From Oceanirhabdus seepicola (GTDB lineage: Bacteria > Bacillota > Clostridia > Clostridiales > Clostridiaceae): a stretch of DNA of 64,000 bases. Of the stretch, positions 52,836-62,117 are shown in pieces (within the stretch, counting starts at the first letter, position 1; each line of letters starts with the position of its first letter). The stretch is from contig NZ_JAGSOJ010000004.1 in the NCBI RefSeq assembly GCF_023684385.1, positions 186,001-250,000 of the forward strand. The letters are read 5' to 3'. Under the pieces are notes generated by a model that saw only the letters and a list, made by a program, of their open reading frames with translations, was not told the DNA's origin and did no database searches. The position numbers and the translations under genes are program-made.

Positions 52836-53579
52836 CTATCTCCAAGGAAAACAAATATTTTCAATCACATCAATAGTTATGAATATTACTAATCCTATAA
52901 AACTTAAAATCAAGATACCAGAATACATCTGAATATAATTAACCCTCATCCATGAGTCCATAATAAAATATCCCATACCATATTCCGTTCCAAAGTTTTC
53001 AGTAAAGAATAAAACTGATATTGAAGTTCCTATTCCAATCCTTAATGAAGTTAAAATCCCTGGAACTATTCCTGGAAGAATGATTTCTCTTATTATTTCA
53101 ACATTATTAGCTCCCACAGAATACATGGGATAAAAAACTTCTTCAGGAATATTCTTAACCTCATCTCTTATACTCACTACAATCTGAAAAAAAGTAATTA
53201 AGAAAATCATAAATATCTTAGTTAAATCCCCTAATCCAAACATAAGCATAACTATTGGAAGTAAAGCTATTTTTGGAATTGGATAATTAAAATATATAAT
53301 AGGTGAAAGAATTGAATCAATATTTTTGAAATACCCCATTAATACTCCAATTAACGTTCCTAGTGTTACTGATAAACTCAATCCTATTATAATTCTTCTC
53401 AAACTATGTAAAGCATGAATTGCTATATGGCTCCGAAAAGTTGTGAAAATATTTATCATTATCTTTGTTGGTGGTGGGAGTATAGGACTTTTCATAATCA
53501 TTCCAACTATTTGCCATATAGCAAAAATCAAAAGAAGTGCTAAAATAAAATTAGTTATTTTATTTTCTCTAATTCTCAT
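52836..53579 (-). CDS. ABC importer permease (SsuC/TauC type)
   Basis: 247 aa with six membrane segments. The EAA-type coupling loop is near VGANNVEIIREIILPGIVPGILTSLRIG. The family imports sulfonates, nitrate, thiamine precursors, aromatic acids and similar small organic anions. Its ATG overlaps the ATPase stop by 4 nt. Its partner binding protein is probably the lipoprotein encoded at 62118, of the matching NMT1/SsuA type, on the other side of the locus. The substrate is discussed in the findings. Confidence 0.9.
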   Translation of the reverse strand: MRIRENKITNFILALLLIFAIWQIVGMIMKSPILPPPTKIMINIFTTFRSHIAIHALHSLRRIIIGLSLSVTLGTLIGVLMGYFKNIDSILSPIIYFNYPIPKIALLPIVMLMFGLGDLTKIFMIFLITFFQIVVSIRDEVKNIPEEVFYPMYSVGANNVEIIREIILPGIVPGILTSLRIGIGTSISVLFFTENFGTEYGMGYFIMDSWMRVNYIQMYSGILILSFIGLVIFITIDVIENICFPWR

Positions 53580-54328
53580 CCTATTCTCTCTCCTTTGAGA
53601 GTATTTTTTAGTCTAATATTCATATCAATAAATTCCTTATTAAATTCAACATTACTTTTCCCAAATAGAGGATTATCTATAACCTCAACAACCTTTCCAG
53701 GGGTTGATGAAAGCACCACTATTTTCTGCCCTAGATAAATGGCTTCTCTTATATCATGAGTTACTAATAAGGTTGTAACCTTGTATTCCTTCCACACCTG
53801 TAAAAATAGTTCTTGTACTTCTTCCCTAATCATAGCATCTAACGAGGAAAACGGCTCATCCATTAAGAGCAAGTTAGGTTTCAACAATAAAGCCCTTGCA
53901 ATTGAAACTCTCTGCATCTGTCCCCCACTCAGTTGAGTAGGATACCTTTTCACTAACTTATCAATATCTAATTCCTTTAATATTCTCCTATAGAAATCTT
54001 TATCGATACTTTTTTTACCATCTTTAATCTTAGCCGATAAAAATACATTTTCTTCTACACTCTTCCATTTAACCAATCCGTAATTCTGAGGTATGAAGCC
54101 AATTCTATGACTCTTAGGATTTACTTCATTTCCATCTATTAGAACCTGTCCTTCATCCCCTTTAAGAATTCCTGCTAATACCTTTAACAAAGTGGATTTA
54201 CCACATCCTGATGCTCCAATAACAACACATATTTCGCCTTCTTCCACTGACAAATCCACAGTTTCTATAGCCTTAATATGTTTGTCCTTGTTTTTATAAG
54301 AAACACTTAAATTATTAACTTCGATCAT
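53576..54328 (-). CDS. ABC importer ATPase (SsuB/TauB type)
   Basis: 250 aa. Walker A GASGCGKST, Q-loop IPQNYGL, signature LSGGQMQRVSIARAL, Walker B LLLMDEPF and the H-loop VTHDI. It energises the permease encoded 4 nt overlapping downstream. SD GGTGATAAG. The length and the SxxDAMIREEVQE segment are typical of the taurine/sulfonate/nitrate importer subfamily. It lies 18 nt after ubiX, within the quinone operon, which is unusual for this transporter group. Confidence 0.93.
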   Translation of the reverse strand: MIEVNNLSVSYKNKDKHIKAIETVDLSVEEGEICVVIGASGCGKSTLLKVLAGILKGDEGQVLIDGNEVNPKSHRIGFIPQNYGLVKWKSVEENVFLSAKIKDGKKSIDKDFYRRILKELDIDKLVKRYPTQLSGGQMQRVSIARALLLKPNLLLMDEPFSSLDAMIREEVQELFLQVWKEYKVTTLLVTHDIREAIYLGQKIVVLSSTPGKVVEVIDNPLFGKSNVEFNKEFIDMNIRLKNTLKGERIG

Positions 54329-54346
54329 TAGCTTATCACCTATTTT

Positions 54347-54928
54347 TTATTTATTTCCGCCCCATTCATCATATAAATCACTCTCAATATTTAAACTTGA
54401 AAGAATTCTTCCAACTGTTATGTTAACAAGCTCCTCAATAGTTTTAGGTTTCTGATAAAAAGCAGGCATAGGAGGTAACATAGTAACATTCATATCACTC
54501 AAGAAAAGCATATTCTTAAGGTGAATTGAATTAAATGGTGTTTCCCTAGGAACAAGAATTAAATTTCTCTTCTCCTTTATCATAACATCAGCAGCCCTTA
54601 TCAATAAGTTATCCGTAACTCCACAACTGATTTTTGAAAGAGTTCCCATAGAGCATGGAACAATTACCATTCCATCAGTTCTAAATGATCCACTAGCTAT
54701 TGAGGAGAACATATCATCAATATCACATACTATTAAATTGCCTTTATACTCTTTTACATTATATATCCACTCTTCAAAATTAACTTCAATTTCATATTCT
54801 AAAACTTTTCTTCCGTTATCTGTAATAACCAAGTGAACTTCATTTCCTTGCTTTAACAATTCTTCTACAAGTCTAACTCCGTAAATGCTCCCACTTGCTC
54901 CTGTAATTCCTATAATATATTTTTTCAA
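54347..54928 (-). CDS. ubiX: UbiX-type flavin prenyltransferase
   Basis: Makes prenylated FMN, the cofactor of UbiD decarboxylases. 193 aa from the TTG at 54928; the frame continues to a GTG at 54937, but GAGGTG lies there and fits the TTG better. Marks: GITGASGSIYGVRL (FMN phosphate loop), VIVPCSMGTLSKISCG, and LVPRETPFNSIHLKNML near residue 125. It is two genes from its partner ubiD, with ubiA and a 95-bp palindrome between. In the futalosine pathway MqnM has this activity; aerobic ubiquinone genes are not otherwise present. Confidence 0.95.
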   Translation of the reverse strand: MKKYIIGITGASGSIYGVRLVEELLKQGNEVHLVITDNGRKVLEYEIEVNFEEWIYNVKEYKGNLIVCDIDDMFSSIASGSFRTDGMVIVPCSMGTLSKISCGVTDNLLIRAADVMIKEKRNLILVPRETPFNSIHLKNMLFLSDMNVTMLPPMPAFYQKPKTIEELVNITVGRILSSLNIESDLYDEWGGNK

Positions 54929-54958
54929 AAATTTCACCTCATAATTATGTCAAAATAA

Positions 54959-55053
54959 ATAGAATGTAATTTTGTAACCATCTTACATATCAAACAGCCT
55001 TGAACCATTGGCTGTTTGATATGAATATGATAACAAAATTTAATTCATTCTAT
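54959..55053. repeat. 95-bp palindromic element, copy 2
   Basis: Terminal repeats ATAGAATG/CATTCTAT, inner arms ATATCAAACAGCC/GGCTGTTTGATAT. It fills the spacer between ubiA and ubiX. Its CATTCTAT end contains the TAG stop codon of ubiA. Same family as 37163-37256. Confidence 0.85.
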
Positions 55054-55904
55054 ATAAAAACATCTATCATTGTAAAAATAAATATCAAAACACTCACAAC
55101 CTGATTGATATTGTAAGATGCAATCTTCATCTTCTTTTCATTTGATGGAGAAACCATATAATGCTCCAATACTAATAACCCTGCACTGATTATAATTCCT
55201 ACTAGATATATCCACCCTAAACCCATGATAAAATACAAACTAATCAGTAATAAAATCATGATAAAATGAAACCCTCTAGATATGTACAAAGCTCCTTTTA
55301 ATCCAAATCTTGCTGGTATTGAGAATAATCCTGACTCTCTATCAAACTGAATATCTTGAGTTCCATAGATTATATCAAACCCAGCAACCCATAACATCAC
55401 AACTGCACCTAAAATAAGTGGTGCTAATGCAAACTTTCCTGTTACTGCAAGCCAAGCACCAACAGGTGCTCCCCCACAGGCAATTCCAAGCACAACATGA
55501 CATGCCCAAGTAAACCTTTTAGTGTAGGAGTAAATTATAAATAGAAAAAGCGCTACTGGTGATAATAAAAAACATAGAGTATTTAACTTGTATGCTGCTA
55601 AAATAAAAATTGAAAAACACAATACTACTATTCCCCATACTTCGTATTCCTTTACAATACCCTTTGGCAGATGCCTATTAGCTGTCCTTGGGTTTTTCTT
55701 ATCAATATCTTTATCCACTATTCTATTTAGAGCATTAGCTCCATTTCTTGCTCCAACTAAAGCAATTAATATCCAAAATACAGTATGAAATGACGGTAAT
55801 CCTCCTGCTGCCCATATCATTCCAATTAATGCGAAAGGCAGTGAAAATAAAGTATGGGAGAACATAACTACTTCTCCGTATTTTTTAATCTTCTCTAATA
55901 CCAT
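55050..55904 (-). CDS. UbiA-type 4-hydroxybenzoate/1,4-dihydroxy-6-naphthoate prenyltransferase
   Basis: 284 aa membrane enzyme of about eight segments. The first motif is NRIVDKDIDKKNPRTANRHLPKG and the second GFDIIYGTQDIQFDRESGLFSIPARFG, diagnostic for the UbiA/MqnP group. These enzymes prenylate an aromatic carboxylic acid without removing the carboxyl group, so a UbiD-type decarboxylase must follow; both UbiD and UbiX are adjacent. The ATG at 55904 has AGAGGTGG 7 nt upstream and overlaps the ubiD 3' end by 20 nt, a coupled pair. In the futalosine route the equivalents are MqnP, MqnL and MqnM. The C-terminus ends in a TAG supplied by the 95-bp repeat. Confidence 0.93.
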   Translation of the reverse strand: MVLEKIKKYGEVVMFSHTLFSLPFALIGMIWAAGGLPSFHTVFWILIALVGARNGANALNRIVDKDIDKKNPRTANRHLPKGIVKEYEVWGIVVLCFSIFILAAYKLNTLCFLLSPVALFLFIIYSYTKRFTWACHVVLGIACGGAPVGAWLAVTGKFALAPLILGAVVMLWVAGFDIIYGTQDIQFDRESGLFSIPARFGLKGALYISRGFHFIMILLLISLYFIMGLGWIYLVGIIISAGLLVLEHYMVSPSNEKKMKIASYNINQVVSVLIFIFTMIDVFI

Positions 55905-57330
55905 ATTCTTTCCACCTCTTATCAACTAAATCTTTAATCTCTTCACTCATTTCTATATCATCTGGCCACTCTCTTGTATGTCCTTCTGACGGCCATTTTT
56001 TTGTAGCATCAATTCCTAGTCTATGTCCATAATATGCTGTGTTTGATGCATGATCTAACGCATCCAAAGGACCTTCAGAGATTACTAAATCTCTTTTTGC
56101 ATCTATATTATTAAATATCTTCCATGCTACAGTTGATAAATCCTGTGGTTTTATATTCTCGTCCACAACTATTATCATCTTAGTGTACATCATTTGTCCC
56201 ATACCCCAAAGTGCGTTCATGATCTTTTGAGCATGCTTTGGATAAGCTTTTTTTATAGAAACAATTACACAATTATGAAATACCCCTTCTAGTGGGAAAT
56301 TCATATCCACTATTTCAGGACATTGAACCTTAATCAATGGTAGGAATACTCTTTCAGTTACTTTTCCTAAATAGCAATCCTCCATTGGTGGTTTTCCTAC
56401 AATCGTTGTTGGATATATTGGATTCTTCTTTCTAGTGATTTTTTCTATATGAAAAACTGGATACATATCAGCAAGGGAATAATAACCAGTATGATCACCA
56501 AAAGGACCTTCTAATCTCATTTCATCAAGATCAACATATCCTTCAAGTATGAATTCTGAATTGGCAGGAACATAAATATCATTTGTAACACACTTAACCA
56601 TATCCACAGGTGACTTTCTTAGAAAACCAGCAAAGATCATCTCATCTATCATCTTTGGAAGTGGCGCTGTGGCAGAATAAATAGTAGCAGGATCACATCC
56701 TAATGCTACTGAAACAGGCATTCTCTTTCCTGATTTTCTATACTTTTCATAGATTTCTCTACCATCTTTATGTAAATGCCAATGCATCCCTGTTGTTTTC
56801 TCATCGTATACCTGAAGTCTATACATTCCAACATTTTGCTGCCCTGTTTCTGGATCCTTTGTTATCACAAGTGGAAGAGTAATATATTTTCCACCATCCT
56901 CTGGCCAGCATTGCAAAATTGGAAGTTTAGTTAAATCCGGTTCCTCTATTACTTCTTGACAAGCTCCCTTCTTCACCTTTTTAGGGAAAACCCTTGCCAA
57001 CCAAGCCAATTTAGGAATAGATTTAACCTTATTTATCAACGTAGCATAATTACTAATATCCATGAAATCTAATATAGTATCAGCAATCTCATCAAGTTCT
57101 TCTACCTCAAGTCCAAGATTCATTCTCTCATATGTTCCTAATGAATTAATTAATACTGGATAATCAGAACCTTTTACATTCTTAAACAACAATGCCTTAC
57201 CATACTTCTTAGATACCCTATCAGTTATTTCCGTAATCTCAAGATTGCTATCCACTTCTACTTCAATCTCATGTAGTAGATTTTTTTTTCTTAAAACCTC
57301 TATGAAGTCATGCATATCTTTATACGCCAT
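55885..57330 (-). CDS. ubiD: UbiD-family prenyl-FMN decarboxylase
   Basis: 481 aa, the usual length. The prFMN/metal region includes QNVGMYRLQVYDEKTTGMHWHLHKDG, and the catalytic Glu region is MRLEGPFGDHTGYYS. It removes the carboxyl group of a prenylated aromatic acid, and needs prFMN from UbiX. Its position between polyprenyl synthase and UbiA, with overlap, points to a quinone precursor (MqnL/UbiD activity) rather than a free phenolic acid. SD GAGGGAT. No other UbiD-pathway genes such as hydroxylases are present. Confidence 0.95.
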   Translation of the reverse strand: MAYKDMHDFIEVLRKKNLLHEIEVEVDSNLEITEITDRVSKKYGKALLFKNVKGSDYPVLINSLGTYERMNLGLEVEELDEIADTILDFMDISNYATLINKVKSIPKLAWLARVFPKKVKKGACQEVIEEPDLTKLPILQCWPEDGGKYITLPLVITKDPETGQQNVGMYRLQVYDEKTTGMHWHLHKDGREIYEKYRKSGKRMPVSVALGCDPATIYSATAPLPKMIDEMIFAGFLRKSPVDMVKCVTNDIYVPANSEFILEGYVDLDEMRLEGPFGDHTGYYSLADMYPVFHIEKITRKKNPIYPTTIVGKPPMEDCYLGKVTERVFLPLIKVQCPEIVDMNFPLEGVFHNCVIVSIKKAYPKHAQKIMNALWGMGQMMYTKMIIVVDENIKPQDLSTVAWKIFNNIDAKRDLVISEGPLDALDHASNTAYYGHRLGIDATKKWPSEGHTREWPDDIEMSEEIKDLVDKRWKEYGIRED

Positions 57331-57352
57331 TATTCAATCCCTCTCTCTCAGT

Positions 57353-58324
57353 CTAAAAGTTTCTATTCAATAATTTATCTGTTATATCTCTAATTATTTT
57401 TTTGCTCTCACACTCTGGTAATTTATCTATACTATCAAATGCTTTTTTTGTATATTTATCTGCTAATTCTCTAGCTCTCTCCATACCTTTATATTCATCA
57501 ACCAACAAAACTAGTTCTTTAACATCCGCTTCACTTAATGAAGAGTTATCCAAAATATCCCCAATTTTATTTTCCTTATCCTCACCTATTGCGTATAAAA
57601 GAGGTAATGTATAGTATCCACTTATCAAATCTCGCTGTGCGCTCTTACCCAATTTACTGGCATTACCACTATAATCAAGTATGTCATCCATTATCTGAAA
57701 TGCCATACCAATATGATATCCAATTTTGCCAAGTAATTTTGATATTTTTTCATCACATCCAGCTTCATTTGCTCCAGTATAAAGACTGATAGCAAACAAT
57801 GCAGCAGTCTTTCCTGATATTATTTTTAAATATTTCCTTACGCTTGTATTCTTTGAATACCTAAGATTATATTGCACTATCTCACCCATACAGATCTTAG
57901 ATATTGCCTTTGATATATTTTTCAAATTTTCTGGAGAATAATTGTATTCGGAAAGCATTATAAAACACTGGCAGAACAAAAAGTCCCCAATATAAACTGC
58001 ATATTCTTTTCCATATTTAGATTGTATTGTTTCTACCCCTCTTCTAAGTTTAGATTCATCTACAATATCATCATGAACCAAGGTTGCTGTGTGCATCATC
58101 TCAATCGTAGCTGCTAGATTCTGCATCTTTTCAGGGTCATACTCTCCAAATTTTCCTGCTAATAATAAAAATGCCGGTCTCAACATTTTTCCACCTGCAT
58201 CAACTAAAGGAGATATTGCTTTAGTAAATTCGCTCTCCCTAGATTTTATATTTACTTTCATAATATTAGTTACATTTTCTAATTCTCGTTCTATATGAGG
58301 GTATTCACTCCAAAACCTATTCAT
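57353..58324 (-). CDS. Trans-polyprenyl diphosphate synthase
   Basis: 323 aa all-helical synthase that extends farnesyl diphosphate to the quinone side chain. The two Asp-rich motifs are VHDDIVDES (DDxxD, near residue 80) and FQIMDDILDYSG. The Arg after the first motif (LRRGVETIQSKYG) matches the substrate-binding pattern. Chain length cannot be read reliably by eye. SD AAGGTGATG. First gene of the operon proper, followed 22 nt later by ubiD. In Listeria the equivalent enzyme of the electron transfer locus is DmkB. Confidence 0.94.
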   Translation of the reverse strand: MNRFWSEYPHIERELENVTNIMKVNIKSRESEFTKAISPLVDAGGKMLRPAFLLLAGKFGEYDPEKMQNLAATIEMMHTATLVHDDIVDESKLRRGVETIQSKYGKEYAVYIGDFLFCQCFIMLSEYNYSPENLKNISKAISKICMGEIVQYNLRYSKNTSVRKYLKIISGKTAALFAISLYTGANEAGCDEKISKLLGKIGYHIGMAFQIMDDILDYSGNASKLGKSAQRDLISGYYTLPLLYAIGEDKENKIGDILDNSSLSEADVKELVLLVDEYKGMERARELADKYTKKAFDSIDKLPECESKKIIRDITDKLLNRNF

Positions 58325-58531
58325 TTCATCACCTTGTTAAATTATTTTATATTGCATATCTTCTAATAATCGATAACAACTCTCAATATAATTCTAATAA
58401 ATATCTATTCAAAAGAAAAGAGGTATTTAGAAGGTACAACAACATAATTTGCCATACTTATATTAAATCATATTCTAAAAACTAATCAACCAAATAATTC
58501 AAATTATTACAAATTAACTATTGAAACGCAT

Positions 58532-58565
58532 CAAATGTCCTTTTAATTTTTTAAAAGGACATTTG
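58532..58565 (-). terminator. Hairpin downstream of the NADH dehydrogenase gene
   Basis: The 15-bp stem CAAATGTCCTTTTAA/TTAAAAGGACATTTG has only a weak T-tract on either side. It lies 28 nt beyond the ndh stop and may terminate or reduce read-through into the polyprenyl synthase operon. Confidence 0.5.
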
Positions 58566-58593
58566 GGAAATTTTCTATTCTACTTTATTCAGG

Positions 58594-60498
58594 TTAATCT
58601 ACATATAAATATGATTTTCTAACGAACCCAATGTTCTTCCACCATTTTTTCAGAACAGGCAATACATAATAATCTAGTCCAAATGTACTTCCTGAACCAC
58701 CTATAAGTGCGATTGCAGCACCCATATACCATAACATCTCAGTTGGTGCCATTCCAGATGACCATATCATCATACCCATTGCCAATGAAATTATTGAAGC
58801 AAGTGCAGTAAATAATCCTGCAATCAATAGTAATCCTACTACGATTTCACCAATTACCATCCCAGTTTGGAATAGTTTTGCCATGAAAGTATACCCACCT
58901 TCTCCATTATAGAAGAATGCATCCATAGACCATTTAACTATATTTTCAATAAATCCAGGTACTGGTAACGCTGCGCCATACTGAGAAACAGCTTCCGTTG
59001 CTCCTCCTGCTACTGCAGTAGATGCTGAAGTTGTTGCCTCCACTACTTTTTCTGTTACTTTTGCTGCCGCTGTTGCAGCTGTTGTTCCATCAACCGCTGG
59101 TGGTGCAGGTATTAAGAATATCTTTGAAGGATCATGAATTATTTTTTCTAATTTTTCAATTCCCTCAGCTAACCATTTGTATCCAACAAAAATTCTCAAT
59201 GGTACTAACCAGAAGTTTGGAGATGCCTTTGAAAAATGTCCTCCAACAAAACTTCTTTTATCTTTAATATGGAAGAATTCATGCATAATATATGACCAAC
59301 ACTTATTAAATCCAGCAACTTGAACGAAGTACACTAAATTAATAAAATGCTTAACAAATGCTGCGAAGAAACTAGGTAGTCCAAAGAATTTCCCTGGTTT
59401 ACCTAAATGAGCTACTGCATACCTTCCCCCTACACATACCATTGCCCCATGGAACTCTGGCTTGTAAGATTTCTTTTCTCCACCTTTTATATCACTGCAA
59501 ATATTATGCGCAATTATTGGTGCAGAACTCTCAGCATTCTCAACCATTTGTGGTACCGGTCTTTCTTCTCCTTCTGGAATATAGAAAATATTATCTCCAA
59601 CAACATAAACATTTTCATATTCTAAAGCCTGCAGCTTATCATTTGTAACTATTCTCTTTCTACCCTTTTGTTCTATATCCATCTTACCAACAATATCCGA
59701 ACCCTCAATACCAGCTGCCCATATAACGGTATTAGTTTTTATTGTACCCTTGTCTCCTAATGTAACAGAATTCTTAGAAACTTCTGTGATTCCTGCATTG
59801 GTAACTACTTGTACATCTAGCTTTTTAAGTCTTTTCTCAACTTTATTAATTATCTTATCCGGGAAAATCGGTAATATTTTCGGCATTGCATCTACTACGT
59901 ATAACTTGACCTCTTCTCTATCTACAGCGAAATCTTTACATAGTCTATCCTTCCACTCACCTAATTCACCAATCATCTCGATTCCAGTGAACCCACCACC
60001 TACTACAACGAAAGTCAACATTTTCTGTCTCTTCTCTTTATTAGGCTCTTTCACAGCTTCTCTAAACATGTGAAGAATGTGTTCTTTTAACTGAACTGCG
60101 TCCTCATATGACCATAGCTTACGAGTGTATTCCTTTGCTCCAGGTATACCAAAGTAAGTTGGTTGGCACCCTGTACCGATTACTAAATAATCATACTTAT
60201 ATGAATTCCCCTCAGATTTCAACACCTTGTTATCAAAATCTAAGTCAGTAATCTCATCCAGAACAACGTCCACATTTCTCTTTGCAAATATTTTTTTTAA
60301 ATCAATTTTAATAGAGTCTTCTGATACTCTATTTGCCGCAACCTCGTGAAGCTCAGTAAGCAATGTGTGATATGGTTTCTTGTCTATAAGCGTGATTTCA
60401 ACATCTTTTTCTTTCTTAAGCTTTTTGGCAAGTTTTTTAGCAGTTAATACACCACCATATCCACCGCCTAACACTACTATTTTCTTCTTCTGATTCAT
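58594..60498 (-). CDS. Type II NADH dehydrogenase with DoxX-like membrane C-terminus
   Basis: 634 aa, from the ATG at 60498 (GGGGGG 6 nt upstream). The N-terminal ~400 residues are a Ndh-2 flavoprotein: VLGGGYGGVLTA (FAD), VVGGGFTGIEMIGEL (NADH), and VYVVGDN. A low-complexity Ala/Thr/Val linker (about 475-515) leads to a membrane region of four hydrophobic segments of DoxX type. It passes electrons from NADH to a membrane quinone without pumping. Ndh-2 of the Listeria EET locus has the same added membrane domain. It is separated from the quinone operon by 270 bp and a hairpin. Confidence 0.93.
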   Translation of the reverse strand: MNQKKKIVVLGGGYGGVLTAKKLAKKLKKEKDVEITLIDKKPYHTLLTELHEVAANRVSEDSIKIDLKKIFAKRNVDVVLDEITDLDFDNKVLKSEGNSYKYDYLVIGTGCQPTYFGIPGAKEYTRKLWSYEDAVQLKEHILHMFREAVKEPNKEKRQKMLTFVVVGGGFTGIEMIGELGEWKDRLCKDFAVDREEVKLYVVDAMPKILPIFPDKIINKVEKRLKKLDVQVVTNAGITEVSKNSVTLGDKGTIKTNTVIWAAGIEGSDIVGKMDIEQKGRKRIVTNDKLQALEYENVYVVGDNIFYIPEGEERPVPQMVENAESSAPIIAHNICSDIKGGEKKSYKPEFHGAMVCVGGRYAVAHLGKPGKFFGLPSFFAAFVKHFINLVYFVQVAGFNKCWSYIMHEFFHIKDKRSFVGGHFSKASPNFWLVPLRIFVGYKWLAEGIEKLEKIIHDPSKIFLIPAPPAVDGTTAATAAAKVTEKVVEATTSASTAVAGGATEAVSQYGAALPVPGFIENIVKWSMDAFFYNGEGGYTFMAKLFQTGMVIGEIVVGLLLIAGLFTALASIISLAMGMMIWSSGMAPTEMLWYMGAAIALIGGSGSTFGLDYYVLPVLKKWWKNIGFVRKSYLYVD

Positions 60499-60878
60499 AT
60501 TTGTCCCCCCATCTGGTAACAATTGTTTCTCTAATTTTTACATATCATCATTTCCATTACAATTACTATTAATTTCATCCACTCTTATTCAATTTTCACA
60601 TTTCTTTACCTTAGTTAAAAGTTTATCATACCCTACTCATATGTCCATATAAGCCACTCTTTTGGTCATTATTAATATATTTTGTTAATTTAGTTCACAG
60701 AAAAACTGCACTTCGTCCATGGATTTCCTAAGAATTAAAAAACTCATTTACTTTAAAAGTAATCAGTGTTATAATCACTTCATTATTACATTTCATTTTT
60801 TACCTCAAGGGAATTTCTTTTTTTTGCAATTTTGTCCAATTCTATGATTCATTATAATTTTCTATCTAAAAATTTATC
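60499..60878. other. Divergent regulatory spacer, 380 bp without a gene
   Basis: Between the ndh and apbE genes. It is AT-rich, with the short palindrome ATTACTTTTAAAGTAAA near 60750. I do not find an unambiguous sigma-A promoter. A TATAAT at 60771-60776 could be a plus-strand -10 for apbE. The rest of the spacer is the structured element at 60879-60986. Confidence 0.4.
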
Positions 60879-60986
60879 CTATAAATATCGCAGCTCAATA
60901 ATTTATTTATACAAGTCCATAACTCATTGAATCTTTGAGATTTTGGAACATGTACAAATAAAATTTCGCGGTAAGATATCTATATA
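60879..60986 (-). ncRNA. Structured element, copy B (candidate cis-RNA)
   Basis: Aligns to 3568-3674 over ~107 nt. Outer stem TATAGATATC/GATATTTATA and inner TTATTTGTACATGT/ACTTGTATAAATAA, both containing G-U pairs when read on the minus strand (A-C mismatches on the plus strand). The inner stem CTCA/TGAG has replaced CACG/CGTG. Conserved unpaired parts are ACCG-GAA, CAAAATC and TTCAA. Reading the minus strand it would be part of a ~490-nt leader for the ndh gene; apbE starts just 45 nt away in the other direction. Confidence 0.5.
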
Positions 60987-61030
60987 TAAAAAATATATTT
61001 CTGTTTATCAGATTTGAAAGGAGAGTCCCT

Positions 61031-62101
61031 ATGTTAAAGCACTCTAAAAAAATTATTTTTCTATTATTTATAATATTTTTTGTTGTGATTTTTAAGTTTA
61101 GTGTGTTAGATTCTTCACAAGAAGAAGCCAAAGAATCATTAAATTTACCAATATCAAAAACAGATTTTTTTATGGGAACTGTAATCGATATCAACATATA
61201 TGAACAGGTATCTGATGATGTGTTCGAAGATGTTTTTGACATACTTAATTCCATTGAAAGTAACATGAGTTTAAATCTCGATGATAGTGAGATTTCTAAA
61301 ATCAATGCTAATTCAGGTAGTGCCGAAGTAAAAGTTTCTCCTGAAACATTTTACGTAATAAATAGGGGTAAGTACTACTCTTCTTTATCTCAAGGTTTAT
61401 TTGATATCAGTATTGGTCCTTTAGTTAAATTGTGGAGCATAGGTTCTGAAAATGCTCGTGTTCCAACTCAAGATGAAATAGATGCCACTATAAAAAAAAT
61501 TAATTATAAAAATGTATTATTAGATGAGTCAACTTTCAGCGTAGAACTTAATGATTATAATATGATGCTTGATTTAGGAGCCATTGCTAAGGGTTATGCA
61601 GCAGATGAAATTGTAAAATATCTAAAATCTAAAAATATTAATAGCGCTATCATCAGTCTTGGTGGAAATATTTGTGCCATGGGTGTAAAACCTGACTCTA
61701 CTCCTTGGAGAATAGGAATACAAAATCCATTTTCTGACCGTGGAGCGCATCTAGGGGTAATTAAGGTGGAAAACAAATCAGTAGTAACTTCAGGAATATA
61801 TGAAAGATACATAGAACAAGATGGAGTTAGATATCATCATATATTGAATCCTTTCACAGGGTATCCTATGGAAAACTCATTAGCAAGTGTATCAATTATC
61901 GCGGATAACTCCATTGATGCAGATGGCCTTTCAACTTCAGTATTCTCTATGGATGTGGAGGAAGGAAGTAAATTAATTGAAACCTTAGAAGGTGTTGATG
62001 CAATATTTGTAACTAGGAACAATGAGATTTATATAACATCTGGTCTTGAAGGAAATTTCAAGATTACTGATGAGAACTTCGAATTAAAACATAAAAACTA
62101 G
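61031..62101 (+). CDS. apbE: ApbE-type FAD:protein FMN transferase
   Basis: Attaches FMN covalently to a Thr of FMN-binding proteins outside the membrane, using FAD. 356 aa: an N-terminal membrane segment (about 8-27, no lipobox Cys), then the ApbE domain with FMGTVIDI, MLDLGAIAKGYAADEI, SLGGNICAMGVKP and YHHILNPFTGYPMENS, ending with DGLSTSVFSMD. The FMN-binding lipoprotein at 52461 has the acceptor motif and is the natural target. SD AAAGGAGA. It is divergent from ndh and followed 16 nt later by the substrate-binding protein gene, so the two form one operon. Confidence 0.95.
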   Translation: MLKHSKKIIFLLFIIFFVVIFKFSVLDSSQEEAKESLNLPISKTDFFMGTVIDINIYEQVSDDVFEDVFDILNSIESNMSLNLDDSEISKINANSGSAEVKVSPETFYVINRGKYYSSLSQGLFDISIGPLVKLWSIGSENARVPTQDEIDATIKKINYKNVLLDESTFSVELNDYNMMLDLGAIAKGYAADEIVKYLKSKNINSAIISLGGNICAMGVKPDSTPWRIGIQNPFSDRGAHLGVIKVENKSVVTSGIYERYIEQDGVRYHHILNPFTGYPMENSLASVSIIADNSIDADGLSTSVFSMDVEEGSKLIETLEGVDAIFVTRNNEIYITSGLEGNFKITDENFELKHKN

Positions 62102-62117
62102 CGGGAGCGTGTACACA

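Noticed and set aside
60879-60986. T-box riboswitch, because ACCGCG occurs in the minus-strand sequence
   Set aside because: The TGG preceding the T-box core, Stem I, specifier loop and terminator are missing, and the neighbouring genes are not aminoacyl-tRNA or amino-acid genes.
60907-61305. 132-codon minus-strand frame overlapping the apbE start
   Set aside because: Runs antisense through the apbE 5' end, with no SD and no recognisable domain; apbE is well supported.
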